Shown in pieces: positions 15,363 to 24,267 of a stretch of 64,000 nucleotides of DNA; position 1 is the stretch's first letter; the number at the start of each line of letters is the position of its first letter. Where the stretch lies: the NCBI RefSeq assembly GCF_000723465.1, contig NZ_HF545616.1, forward strand, positions 2,046,001-2,110,000, written 5' to 3'. The position numbers and the translations under genes are program-made. This DNA is from Ruminococcus bicirculans (ex Wegman et al. 2014) (GTDB taxonomy: Bacteria > Bacillota > Clostridia > Oscillospirales > Ruminococcaceae). The notes under the pieces were generated by a model. That model made no database searches. It saw nothing but the letters and a program-made list of their open reading frames with translations, and was not told the DNA's origin.

Positions 15363-17033
15363 TTATTCAAGAGCCTGCTCGTCCTCTGCACCTGTTCTTA
15401 TCTTCACAACGTTTGCAACGTCATAAACAAATATCTTTCCGTCGCCTATCTTGCCCGTATAAAGCACCTTTCTGATAGTGTCGATAAGAAGTCCAAGAGG
15501 AACAGTGCTTATAACTATCTCCACCTTTATCTTAGGCAGAAGCCTTGATTCAAGCTCAGAGCCTCTGTAAAGCTCAGTGCTTCCTTTTTGTATTCCACAG
15601 CCGCTCACCTGCGTAACTGTCATACCTGTTATATCAAGCTTATCCAAAGCATTTTTCAGCAACTCGAACTTTGCGACGTTCATAAGAACGACCACCTTGT
15701 GCATCTTTCCGTCCGCCTTGTAGTCAGAAGCGTTAAGCTCTGAGGCTTCGTCTATAGCCCTCACCTTTGAAGGCTCGTCAGCGGCAGCGGTGATGAACTG
15801 AGCAGTGTTGAGAAGATCCGCATAGCTGCTTGAAAGTCCATGCTCGCACTTGTCAAGGCCAACTATCTCTGTGTTCTCGCTAACTCTCAGACCCATTGTT
15901 TTCTTTATCACTGTGAACACTATCACCATAATAAGCGCTGTCCATGCCGCCACTGAAAGCACGCCTGCAAGCTGTATAAGCAGATCCTTCGGGCTTCCTG
16001 AATATATAAGACCGCTTTTCTTTGCGAAAACGCCCGTCATAAGCGTTCCCCATGCTCCACACAAACCGTGAACACTTACCGCACCCACAGGGTCGTCAGC
16101 CTTTAGCTTTGTTATAAGCTCAACACCAAACACCATTACAAAGCCTGCTGTTATGCCGATAAAGAATGCTCCTCCTGCCGAAACTGTGTCACAGCCTGCG
16201 GTTGAAGCCACAAGTCCTGCAAGTGCTCCGTTAAGGGTCATTGTCACGTCAGGCTTGCCGTAGCGCACCCATGTGATGAACATTGCAGCTATTGCGCAAG
16301 CCGCCGCAGATATGTTTGTGTTAAAGAAGATATCCCCAAGCTTTGCCGCCGCATTGCCGCCCTGAGCGGTGAGAAGCGAGCCACCGTTAAATCCGAACCA
16401 GCCTATCCACAAAATGAATATGCCCAAAGCTCCGATAGTGAGATTATGTCCCGGTATGGCTCTCGCCTTGCCGTTTTTATCAAACTTGCCTATCCTTGCT
16501 CCCACAAGCAGCGCACCTATAAGTGCAGTAGTTCCGCCAACAACGTGAACGGCAGTTCCGCCTGCGAAATCGTGAAAGCCTATACTTTTGAGCCAGCCTG
16601 CACTGTTCCATATCCAGTGACCTGTTATAGGATAAACTATTCCGCTCATAACAGCCGAATATGTAAGATAAGCCTTGAACTTTGTTCTGCCTGCCATTGC
16701 TCCTGAAACTATAGTCGTGGCAGTTGAACAAAAGACAGTTGCGAACATAAGGAACACTCGCTTAGGCAGATCTCCTGCGGCTGCAAACTTTCCTGCTGCG
16801 AACAGGCTTGGCGTTCCGATAAATCCTCCTATGGAGTCGCCATACAAAAAGCTGAAGCCGATAACCCAGAAAAGAACAGAGCCTATGCAGTAATCCATAA
16901 GGTTTTTCATTATTATGTTGCCTGCATTTTTTGCTCTGGTGAAGCCTGTTTCCAGCATTGCAAAGCCTGCCTGCATAAAGAATATCAAAGCTGTGCAGAG
17001 AAGAACCCACACGGTATCCAGAGATGAATACAT
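15363..17033 (-). CDS. amt: Ammonium transporter fused to a PII signalling domain
   Basis: A 556-residue fusion. Residues 1-395 form an 11-helix Amt channel with the twin pore histidines (HVVGGTTA, H163, and HGLCGAWG, H322) and the family block TTIVSGAMAGR. After a ~45-residue linker, residues 443-550 form a PII protein: T-loop region STELYRGSELESRLLPK with the Tyr, and the signature TGKIGDGKIF. Normally PII (GlnK) is a separate protein plugging Amt under nitrogen excess; here the plug is tethered. It sits between the peptide ABC binding protein (28 bases) and the MerR gene, with AAAGGAAG before the ATG. Ammonium import would be self-gated by ADP/ATP and 2-oxoglutarate. Confidence 0.93.
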   Translation of the reverse strand: MYSSLDTVWVLLCTALIFFMQAGFAMLETGFTRAKNAGNIIMKNLMDYCIGSVLFWVIGFSFLYGDSIGGFIGTPSLFAAGKFAAAGDLPKRVFLMFATVFCSTATTIVSGAMAGRTKFKAYLTYSAVMSGIVYPITGHWIWNSAGWLKSIGFHDFAGGTAVHVVGGTTALIGALLVGARIGKFDKNGKARAIPGHNLTIGALGIFILWIGWFGFNGGSLLTAQGGNAAAKLGDIFFNTNISAAACAIAAMFITWVRYGKPDVTMTLNGALAGLVASTAGCDTVSAGGAFFIGITAGFVMVFGVELITKLKADDPVGAVSVHGLCGAWGTLMTGVFAKKSGLIYSGSPKDLLIQLAGVLSVAAWTALIMVIVFTVIKKTMGLRVSENTEIVGLDKCEHGLSSSYADLLNTAQFITAAADEPSKVRAIDEASELNASDYKADGKMHKVVVLMNVAKFELLKNALDKLDITGMTVTQVSGCGIQKGSTELYRGSELESRLLPKIKVEIVISTVPLGLLIDTIRKVLYTGKIGDGKIFVYDVANVVKIRTGAEDEQALE

Positions 17034-17061
17034 TATCGCACTTCCTTTTTCATATTATTTC

Positions 17062-18696
17062 TTATTTTGCGACATGAACGTCTGCATAACTGAAGTTATA
17101 CCAGAACATCGGGCTTGGGTCATATGTGAACTTGTCGCTTACTGCGTAAACATCAGATGATGTGTAAAGTCCAAGGTAAGGGCACTCATCAGCAAATATC
17201 TTATATGCGTCAGTATAGTAACCCATTTTCTCAGCGTCGTCTGTTGTCTGAGCCACTTTATCAAGAAGTCCGTCTGCTTCTGTGCTTGTCCAAAGTGTTT
17301 CATTCGTTCCGCCCTCGCAAGCGTTAGAGCCTGCATATAATGTCTTTAACATTCCCATAGGGTCAAGGAAGTCTGACATCATGTATGTGCCGACTGCGTT
17401 GTAATATCTCTCGCCGTTATCCTTTGTCTTGTAGCCGAACATATAGCTGAAGATATCGCTGTCAGGCACTTCCACAAGATTCATTGTGATAGCGCCACTT
17501 GCGTCTACCATTGACTTGAGAAGCTCAGCCTGCTTCTGCGTCTGTGAAGTCGTATAGAAATCAAACTCAAAGCCGTCAGGATACTTTGACTTTGCAAGAC
17601 ATTCCTTTACCTTGTCATAATCCTGAGTATAAACATCGCTTTCGGCGATAGTTGAATCCCACTTATCCTTATCCATATACATCATGGATTCGCTCATTGG
17701 AACAACAGCCGACTGCTTTGCATAATCACCGCCGATAGTTGTTGTTATCTGGGAACGGTCGATACAATATGCAACAGCCTTTCTTGCCCACTCGTCATCA
17801 AAAGGCTTTGAAGCTGTGTTGAATGCGATATAGTTTGAAGTCGTTCCCTCGCATGAGAGGATATTGAAGTTCTGACAGCTCTGATATACAGACATAACGC
17901 TGTTTGACATACCCTCGACAAAGTCTATCTGTCCGCCCTTTGCCGCAAGTGCTAATGCGCTTTCGTCCTCGATAACGTAATATTCTACCTTGTCGATATC
18001 GAGAGTATCAGGGTCGCCCCACCAGTTTTCGTTCTTTTCAAGAACTATCTCGCTTCCTGATGACCATGAAGAAAGCTTGTAAGGACCTGTGCCGACAGTC
18101 TTTCCGTCAGCAGTGCCGTACTTGTCGCCTTGCTCCTCTGTTACAGACTTCTCGACTATAGTGCAGGCTGATGTTGCAGGAACATACTGCCATGATGAGT
18201 CAGGCTGCTTAAGATGAACTGTCAGCGTCCAAGTATCGTTGTCGGCTTCAAAGCTGTCAACGTTTGCAAAAAGATAGCTCATATAATAGTTGTCTTCTGT
18301 TACTCTGTTAAGAGAATAAAGCACATCGTCCATTGTCATTTCATTGCCGTCTGAGAACTTTACTCCCTGTCTTATCTTGTATGTGTATGTAGTATCGTCA
18401 ACCTGCTCCCAAGATTCTGCAAGGGCAGGTTCAACTTTTGTGCCGTCATGTGAGAAGTTAAGAAGCGTGTCATAGCAGTCATAACCTGTGAGAGTTGCTG
18501 CCACGATAGTGAAGTCGGCAGGGTCAAATGATGACGGCTCCTGAGTATAGCCTACTCTGAGAACTGTCTCTGAATTTCCTCCTGAAGAACCTGAGCCTGA
18601 ACCGGAACCTGTGTTGTTGAAGCAGCCTGTCATACAGCTTGAAACTGTTATTGCCAATGCAGCAGCGGCCGCGATCTTGCGTGAGAATTTTTTCAT
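17062..18696 (-). CDS. Peptide-type ABC transporter substrate-binding lipoprotein
   Basis: A 544-residue SBP_bac_5 protein. ATG at 18696 (MKKFSRKIAAAAALAITVSS) with AAAGGAAAG before it is the true start; the longer frame runs into the ATPase gene. A signal peptide ends in a lipobox ending at Cys (SSC or MTGC, residues ~21-25), then a Gly/Ser-rich linker and the family start RVGYTQEPSSFDPADF. It anchors to the outer face of the membrane and presents peptides (or another small solute such as a nickel chelate) to OppBC. It is placed last in the oppBCDF-SBP gene order. Confidence 0.88.
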   Translation of the reverse strand: MKKFSRKIAAAAALAITVSSCMTGCFNNTGSGSGSGSSGGNSETVLRVGYTQEPSSFDPADFTIVAATLTGYDCYDTLLNFSHDGTKVEPALAESWEQVDDTTYTYKIRQGVKFSDGNEMTMDDVLYSLNRVTEDNYYMSYLFANVDSFEADNDTWTLTVHLKQPDSSWQYVPATSACTIVEKSVTEEQGDKYGTADGKTVGTGPYKLSSWSSGSEIVLEKNENWWGDPDTLDIDKVEYYVIEDESALALAAKGGQIDFVEGMSNSVMSVYQSCQNFNILSCEGTTSNYIAFNTASKPFDDEWARKAVAYCIDRSQITTTIGGDYAKQSAVVPMSESMMYMDKDKWDSTIAESDVYTQDYDKVKECLAKSKYPDGFEFDFYTTSQTQKQAELLKSMVDASGAITMNLVEVPDSDIFSYMFGYKTKDNGERYYNAVGTYMMSDFLDPMGMLKTLYAGSNACEGGTNETLWTSTEADGLLDKVAQTTDDAEKMGYYTDAYKIFADECPYLGLYTSSDVYAVSDKFTYDPSPMFWYNFSYADVHVAK

Positions 18697-18724
18697 GATA
18701 ACTTTCCTTTCTTCAAAAGATTTA

Positions 18725-19744
18725 TTACATATCCGAAGCAGTCTTGCTGCGGTCAATGCCTAGCGGGAAATGACAGGCAACGTAATGCCCGTTTCCAATG
18801 TCTTTGAGCTTTGGCGTGCGGTTGTCGCACAAGCCCTCTTTGAAATATCTGCACCTGCCTGCAAAGCGACAGCCCTCGGGGATATCCACTGCGTTCGGTA
18901 TATCTCCCTCCAGCAGGATATGCTTCTTATTTTCAAGAGGGTGTTCCTTTGGCTTTGCTGAAATAAGTGCCTGAGTATAAGGGTGAGCAACGCTGTTATA
19001 TACCTGCTCCACCGTACCCATTTCCATTACCGCTCCCAGATATACCACCGCTATCCTGTCGCAAACGTGACGGACAACGTTCAAATCATGGGAGATAAAA
19101 AGTATCGTCTGCCCTTTATCCTCTTTCAGGTCGAGCATAAGATTCAATATCTGCGCCTGCACAGAAACGTCAAGTGCCGAAACAGGCTCGTCTGCAAGAA
19201 TGAAATCAGGCTCCAGCATAAGCGCCCTTGCTATTGCAAGCCTTTGGAGCTGACCGCCCGAAAGGTCTTTAGGATATCTTGTGAGCAAGTCCTCCGGAAG
19301 CGCTATATACTCCATAAGCTGTTTTATCCTAGCCTTGTAGACCTCAGGCTTTATCTTATGCACCTTTGCAGATTCTTCAAGGCTAAAGCGTATAGTCTTT
19401 TTCGGGTCAAAGGAAGCAAGAGGGTTTTGAAAGACCATTTGCATTCTTGAACGCAGTTCCTGCTGTTCCTTTCGGCTCACATGAGTTATGTTTTTGCCGT
19501 CAAAATATATCTCGCCTGAATCAACGTCGATAAGCTTCAGAACGCATCTTCCTATGGTTGATTTGCCCGAGCCGCTCTCGCCTATTATGCCGAATATCTC
19601 GCCTTTGTAGATATCAAAGCTAACATCATCAACGGCGTGGATATATCTCGTCTTTGCCTTTGCAAGCTTGTAATTGTCAAGGCAGAAATACTTTTTCAGA
19701 TCTCTGACGCTTATAAAAGGCTGTCTGTCTTTTTCTTTGCTCAT
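18725..19744 (-). CDS. oppF: Oligopeptide ABC transporter ATP-binding protein OppF type
   Basis: A 339-residue ATPase from ATG at 19744 (GGGAGGTGAC upstream). Walker A GESGSGKST, signature LSGGQLQRLAIARAL, Walker B FILADEPVSALD, and the C-terminal oligo/dipeptide extension with the Cys cluster CRFAGRCRYFKEGLC. The ATG overlaps the oppD stop (ATGA). With OppD it powers uptake through OppBC. Confidence 0.92.
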   Translation of the reverse strand: MSKEKDRQPFISVRDLKKYFCLDNYKLAKAKTRYIHAVDDVSFDIYKGEIFGIIGESGSGKSTIGRCVLKLIDVDSGEIYFDGKNITHVSRKEQQELRSRMQMVFQNPLASFDPKKTIRFSLEESAKVHKIKPEVYKARIKQLMEYIALPEDLLTRYPKDLSGGQLQRLAIARALMLEPDFILADEPVSALDVSVQAQILNLMLDLKEDKGQTILFISHDLNVVRHVCDRIAVVYLGAVMEMGTVEQVYNSVAHPYTQALISAKPKEHPLENKKHILLEGDIPNAVDIPEGCRFAGRCRYFKEGLCDNRTPKLKDIGNGHYVACHFPLGIDRSKTASDM

Positions 19745-20736
19745 TGTGATGTCACCTCCCGCCACTTGAAGCAAGCTGTGCTGTGTCCCTCAGACACATT
19801 TTCTGTAACAGGCACGCAGCTTCTGCATTTATCGTCAGCATACTTACATCTTGGTGCAAAGGCACAGCCCTTGAACTTTTCATACAGAAGCGGAGGACTG
19901 CCAGGTATGCTTTTCATTCTTTTTTCTGTGTCACTCTCTCTTGGATTGCTTTCAAGGAGCGCCTTTGTGTATGGGTGAGCAGGGTGGTCGAAAATATCCA
20001 CAACGCTTGCGGTCTCAACAGCCTTTCCTGCATACATTACAGTTACGCTGTCGCAAATCTCAGCCACAACACCAAGGTTGTGAGTGATGAATATTACCGA
20101 CGTTCCGCTTTCCTGCTGGAGCTTTTTTATAAGCTTTAGTATCTGCGCCTGGATAGTAACATCAAGCGCCGTGGTAGGTTCATCTGCAATAAGAAGCTTC
20201 GGCTCGCATATAAGCGCCATTGCTATCATTATTCTCTGTAACATTCCTCCGCTCATTTCAAACGGATACTGCTCGTATCTTTTCTCTGCAGGTGTTATGC
20301 CTATCTTTTCAAACATCTCGATGACCTTTTCTCTTGCTTCACGGCGATTTAAGTTTTTCTTCGCCCTTAGCATTTCTGCTATCTGCTCGCCTGCTTTCAT
20401 GATAGGGTCAAGGGAAGTCATAGGGTCTTGGAATATCATTGCGGCTGTGCTGCCCCTGAAATCACGGAGCTGCTTTTTGCTCATTGCAAGAACATCTTTC
20501 TCGCCGCTGTCATCTCTTATGTAGATATCCCCTGCATATCTGGTGGTCTCCTCGTTATGGAGCCTTATGACCGACTTTGATGTTACGCTTTTTCCACAGC
20601 CGCTCTCGCCTACGATACCATGTATCTCCCCTTGCTTCACTTCAAGGTCAACGCCCTGAACGGCGTATACGATACCTCTAACTGTCATAAAGTCTACAGA
20701 AAGGTCTTTTATTTCAAGAACGTTTCCTTTTTTCAT
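19741..20736 (-). CDS. oppD: Oligopeptide ABC transporter ATP-binding protein OppD type
   Basis: A 331-residue ATPase. Walker A GESGCGKSVTS, Q-loop region MIFQDPMTSLDP, signature MSGGMLQRIMIAMAL, Walker B LLIADEPTTALD, and the Cys-containing C-terminal extension FAPRCKYADDKC. It starts 3 bases after oppC. Confidence 0.92.
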   Translation of the reverse strand: MKKGNVLEIKDLSVDFMTVRGIVYAVQGVDLEVKQGEIHGIVGESGCGKSVTSKSVIRLHNEETTRYAGDIYIRDDSGEKDVLAMSKKQLRDFRGSTAAMIFQDPMTSLDPIMKAGEQIAEMLRAKKNLNRREAREKVIEMFEKIGITPAEKRYEQYPFEMSGGMLQRIMIAMALICEPKLLIADEPTTALDVTIQAQILKLIKKLQQESGTSVIFITHNLGVVAEICDSVTVMYAGKAVETASVVDIFDHPAHPYTKALLESNPRESDTEKRMKSIPGSPPLLYEKFKGCAFAPRCKYADDKCRSCVPVTENVSEGHSTACFKWREVTSQ

Positions 20737-20739
20737 CTT

Positions 20740-21651
20740 TTACGCCTCCCCGTTTGCCTTAACTGCTGAAAGCTTCTTTATGCCGTGTTTCTTTTCGTAT
20801 TTCTTGAATGACGGAAGCTTTCTTGATGACGGGTCGAGATAGTTCTGAACACCGTCGCTGAAAAGGTTTATGGATACTGTTACAAGTATTACGCATATTG
20901 CAGGTATAAAAAGCAGTGCCGAGCTATTATAAAGGTTGCCCATGCCGTCACGGAGAAGCGTTCCCCAGTCGGCATTCGGAGCCTGAACACCAAGTCCCAG
21001 AAAGCTCAGAGTAGCCATTGATGTGATAGCCGTACCGATATCAAGTGTGAACTGCGATATCATAGGTGTGATGATGTTCGGCAGGATATGCACGAAAATT
21101 ATCCTTGCGTCTGAAAAGCCCATTGATTTGCAGGCTTCAATATACACCGCCTTTTTCTCTGTCATTATCATTGATCTTGCGGTCTTTGTTGTAAGAGGAA
21201 TATAAGAAATGCCTATGGCGATGATACCTGTCATCATGCCCTTTCCCATTACTGCAATAAGGATAAAGGAAAGAAGAAGTGGCGGTATTGCACTTATAAC
21301 GTCCCACACCCTCATTACGATACTGTCAAGAGGACCTCTGTAGTATCCGCAGATAAGCCCAAGAGGAACACCTATGACTACCTCTATGGCAACTATAAGA
21401 AAGGCATTCAAAATGGAAGTTCTTGCACTGCATATAAGCCTTGAAAAAAGATCTCTGCCAAGTCCGTCAGTTCCGAAAATGTGTCCCTCAGAAAAGGCTG
21501 GAGCATATATGGCATTCACGTCTGTGGCAAGAGGGTCATACGGTGCGATAACGCTTGCAAAGAGCGATACGAAAACTATTACCGCAAGGAATATTCCCGT
21601 CACCGCCACAACAGGTGTGAAAAACGTTCCTGCTTTATTTTTCTTCTTCAT
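20740..21651 (-). CDS. oppC: Peptide ABC transporter permease OppC type
   Basis: A 303-residue permease from ATG at 21651 (AAGGTGGGA upstream); a longer frame to 21717 overlaps oppB and is not needed. N-terminal helix, the OppC block HIFGTDGLGRDLFSRL, and the EAA loop EACKSMGFSDARIIFVHILP near residues 180-200. It forms the channel with OppB. The last ~35 residues are basic and cytoplasmic. Confidence 0.9.
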   Translation of the reverse strand: MKKKNKAGTFFTPVVAVTGIFLAVIVFVSLFASVIAPYDPLATDVNAIYAPAFSEGHIFGTDGLGRDLFSRLICSARTSILNAFLIVAIEVVIGVPLGLICGYYRGPLDSIVMRVWDVISAIPPLLLSFILIAVMGKGMMTGIIAIGISYIPLTTKTARSMIMTEKKAVYIEACKSMGFSDARIIFVHILPNIITPMISQFTLDIGTAITSMATLSFLGLGVQAPNADWGTLLRDGMGNLYNSSALLFIPAICVILVTVSINLFSDGVQNYLDPSSRKLPSFKKYEKKHGIKKLSAVKANGEA

Positions 21652-21664
21652 TAAAAATCCCACC

Positions 21665-22609
21665 TTATTTAAGATCAACTCTCGGATCAAGAACGGTATA
21701 AAGTATGTCGATAACAAAACTCATTACAAGATAAGCTCCAAGCATGAAAAGCACAAGTATCTGAACTATAGGAAAATTGTTTTCCTCTATCGCCGATATG
21801 AGCAGACCGCCTATACCAGGAAGAGAAAAGACCTGCTCAACTATTACCGTCGAGCCTATAGAGCCTGCTATCATGTATCCTGCAACTGTTATAACAGGAA
21901 TAACGGCGTTGTGAAAAGCGTGCTTGTAGGTTATGTTGCTTTGCTTTAATCCCTTTGCAGCCGCCGTTGCGATATAAGGGGATTGAAGCTGATTTATCAT
22001 GTTGCTTCGTGTGATACGTCCAAGCATCGCAACGAACGTCAGCGCCATTATCAGGCTCGGTATCGTTATACGCTGTAAGAACTCTCCGAAATTTGTATAT
22101 GTTCCGATAAACGAATATCCAGGAACGTACTTTGTCATGAAAATAAGTATCAGTATGCTTACCAAAAATGACGGCGCACCTGAAAGCACAAGCATAAGTC
22201 CCGAAATTGCTGCGTCTGAGGGTCTGCCTTTTCTCAACGCCGCTGCAACTCCCATTATAACAGCTATCACTGAGCCTATGACGGAACTCATTATCACAAG
22301 TCCGAATGTTATTGGAAGCCTTGACATTATAAGACCTTTTACGTCCTGACCGTCAACATAGTCTGTGCCGAAGTCGCCTGAAAGAACTCCCTTTATCCAC
22401 CTGAGATACTGTATATGCACAGGGTCGTCAAGGTGATATTTTTTTGTAAGAGCCTGCCTGAGTTCAGGAGTGGATTGATTGTTTCCTATCATTACTGTGA
22501 GAGGGTCTGCGTCTGACATTCTCAGAACAACGAACACCAGAAAGGATACCAAAAACATTATGACTATCATTGAAAGCAGCCGTTTGATTATAAATCTGAA
22601 CCTTTTCAC
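21665..22609 (-). CDS. oppB: Peptide ABC transporter permease OppB type
   Basis: A 314-residue permease starting at GTG 22609 with AGGAGGAATGTAAA before it. The N-terminal helix and SDADPLTVMIG-type periplasmic loop, YLRWIKGVLSGDFGTDY, and the EAA loop TAAAKGLKQSNITYKHAFHN are characteristic. First gene of the long nitrogen operon running to 10188; gaps between all genes are under 35 bases or overlaps, with no terminator seen until 10174. Confidence 0.9.
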   Translation of the reverse strand: MKRFRFIIKRLLSMIVIMFLVSFLVFVVLRMSDADPLTVMIGNNQSTPELRQALTKKYHLDDPVHIQYLRWIKGVLSGDFGTDYVDGQDVKGLIMSRLPITFGLVIMSSVIGSVIAVIMGVAAALRKGRPSDAAISGLMLVLSGAPSFLVSILILIFMTKYVPGYSFIGTYTNFGEFLQRITIPSLIMALTFVAMLGRITRSNMINQLQSPYIATAAAKGLKQSNITYKHAFHNAVIPVITVAGYMIAGSIGSTVIVEQVFSLPGIGGLLISAIEENNFPIVQILVLFMLGAYLVMSFVIDILYTVLDPRVDLK

Positions 22610-22890
22610 TTTACATTCCTCCTATATTTACAGCTGCGCTTTGCAGGATTTTCTTGTTTAACTTTCATTTTGCTTTTTGAAAATAATTTACTCCGCGAAA
22701 CTTTTCTTTCGATATACCTATGATATATCCTGTAGCAACTACAACTGCAATACTAAAAATCAGTCATTTTATATTTTATATATAAACTTTTTATTAATGC
22801 AAGCTGCTTTTTCAACTTACAGAAAATGTTGCATGAATAAAGAAACTTTATATCCTGCATTTTGTTCATATTCACAAATACAAGAAAAGA
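22610..22890 (-). promoter_or_regulatory. Upstream region of the oppB-led operon, AT-rich
   Basis: No gene is supported here. On the minus strand a weak promoter is TTGCAT (22797-22802), 16-base spacer, TATAAA (22775-22780); another possibility further down is TTGCAG, 17 bases, TATATC. No copy of the TTATTC-N6-GAATAA dyad found upstream of the neighbouring operons was seen. Confidence 0.35.
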
Positions 22891-22916
22891 GGGGCGCTCC
22901 AAAGCAGAAGCACCCC
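22891..22916 (-). terminator. Terminator of the amino-acid transport operon
   Basis: On the minus strand GGGGTGCT/AGCGCCCC stem with a 10-base loop, then TCTTTTCTTG. It lies 32 bases after the stop of the cytidylate-kinase-like gene. Confidence 0.65.
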
Positions 22917-22947
22917 ACAAATGAAGATTTGGTAATCAGTAGAAAGC

Positions 22948-23553
22948 TTAGTCCTCAAACATCTTTCTTGCAGCGAAGCATATCATCTCGGCAGCGAGAT
23001 CAGTGCCGTATTCGCTTACGTCGATCATAAGATGTTTGTTGTCACGGTCACCACGATTTTTGCCTGTGACGTATTTATAATAGTTGTGGCGCTGGCGGTC
23101 AACACGTTTTATGAGCTTGTCAGCCTCCGGCCATGAAAGGTCATAAGTTTCACACATATGCTTTATCCTTGCTTCCAAAGGCGCATAAAGAAAAACGTTC
23201 ATGTGGTTTGGATATTCTCTGAGAACATAGTCTGCACATCTGCCAAAGAATATGGCGGATACACGCTTGTTTGCAAGATCTCTGATGATATCCACCTGCG
23301 CTTTTACAGCCTTGTCGGAATAAAACTGAGTTGATGAGCCGTAACCGAATGACTTCAGCAGGCGGTCAGCGTTCTTGTCAAGCATTTCCTCACTGTCAAG
23401 AAACGAGTCACGGCTTATGCCTGCACGCTCCGCCGCCATATCTACAAGGTCCTTGTCATAAAACTCCACGCCAAGCTCAGCCGCCGCCTTTCTTGCGACC
23501 TCTCTTGCGTTGCAGCCGAACTCACGGCTTATGGTAATAATAAACTTTTTCAT
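22948..23553 (-). CDS. Cytidylate-kinase-like protein
   Basis: A 201-residue protein of the Cytidylate_kin2 family, common in Clostridia. N-terminus IITISREFGCNAREVARKAA stands where the P-loop should be; family members usually have GSGGRE, here GCNARE, so nucleotide binding may differ. Conserved later segments are FYDKDLVDMAAER, IFFGRCADYVL and RVDRQRHNYYKYVTG. Phosphorylation of a nucleotide is the family presumption; activity is unproven. Last gene of the operon, 3 bases after the channel gene. Confidence 0.75.
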   Translation of the reverse strand: MKKFIITISREFGCNAREVARKAAAELGVEFYDKDLVDMAAERAGISRDSFLDSEEMLDKNADRLLKSFGYGSSTQFYSDKAVKAQVDIIRDLANKRVSAIFFGRCADYVLREYPNHMNVFLYAPLEARIKHMCETYDLSWPEADKLIKRVDRQRHNYYKYVTGKNRGDRDNKHLMIDVSEYGTDLAAEMICFAARKMFED

Positions 23554-23556
23554 AGT

Positions 23557-24267
23557 CTATGCTCCTTTTTTATTTATGAGATTTTCTTTCGTGGCGGCTA
23601 TCCTCCGCTCCTGTCTGGCTTTTATCTGGATCTTCGGCAAATTCCAACCGAATTTCACCGACATGAGCCTTAGGGAAAACGTCACCACAAGGCTCACCAT
23701 GCAGGCAGGCATGAACGACATCATGCCATAGCAAAGCAGAAAAGCCGCTGCACCTGTGGCAGAAGCGCAGGCATAAATGTTGCCCACAAATATCTCAGGC
23801 TTCTTGTTCACGAAAATATCCCTGAGAACTCCGCCCCCAACGCCCGTTATAACTCCCGAAAACACAAGCAAAAAAGTGTTGTCTGACACGCCGCTCCTCA
23901 TTGCCGCTGTTATACCTGTAACAGTGAAAATGCCAAGCCCTATAGTATCGAGCATGAGCATTGCAGTATCATAAAGCTTCAACGCCTTGCCCCCCAGGTC
24001 GCCTTTTACAGCCAAGGCTGCAAACACAAGCACCGATATCAAAGCCGCCGCACTCATTGCAAGGGGGTCACGAAACGCCGCCACAGGGTGACTTCCGATG
24101 ACGATATCACGCATTATCCCACCGCCCACAGCCGTTGTCACTCCTATTATTATAACGCCGAAAAGGTCAAAACGTCTTTTTATCGCTGTCAGCGCACCGC
24201 TTGCCGCAAACGCCGCAGTGCCGATAAGTTCAAGTATCGTAACGATAACATCAAAACGCTCATTCAT
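23557..24267 (-). CDS. TRIC/UPF0126 family membrane channel protein
   Basis: A 236-residue protein with seven predicted helices in two repeats. Each repeat has the family glycine motif (VGGGIMRDIVIG near 47-58 and VGGGVLRDIFVNKKP near 140-154). Bacterial members are trimeric cation channels or YicG-like small-molecule (glycine) transporters. Its ATG overlaps the stop of the PAS-AAA+ regulator, so amino-acid-linked transport in this operon is a reasonable guess. Confidence 0.85.
   Translation of the reverse strand: MNERFDVIVTILELIGTAAFAASGALTAIKRRFDLFGVIIIGVTTAVGGGIMRDIVIGSHPVAAFRDPLAMSAAALISVLVFAALAVKGDLGGKALKLYDTAMLMLDTIGLGIFTVTGITAAMRSGVSDNTFLLVFSGVITGVGGGVLRDIFVNKKPEIFVGNIYACASATGAAAFLLCYGMMSFMPACMVSLVVTFSLRLMSVKFGWNLPKIQIKARQERRIAATKENLINKKGA

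Noticed and set aside
18697-18756. N-terminal extension of the peptide-binding protein
   Set aside because: It overlaps the ATPase gene and lacks a ribosome site, while ATG 18696 has a good one followed by a signal peptide.
17062-22609. Nickel ABC transporter (nik) serving urease
   Set aside because: The proteins look like the general oligo/dipeptide group, the genes lie in another operon and no nickel-specific residues could be shown by eye. Nickel-chelate import is not excluded.
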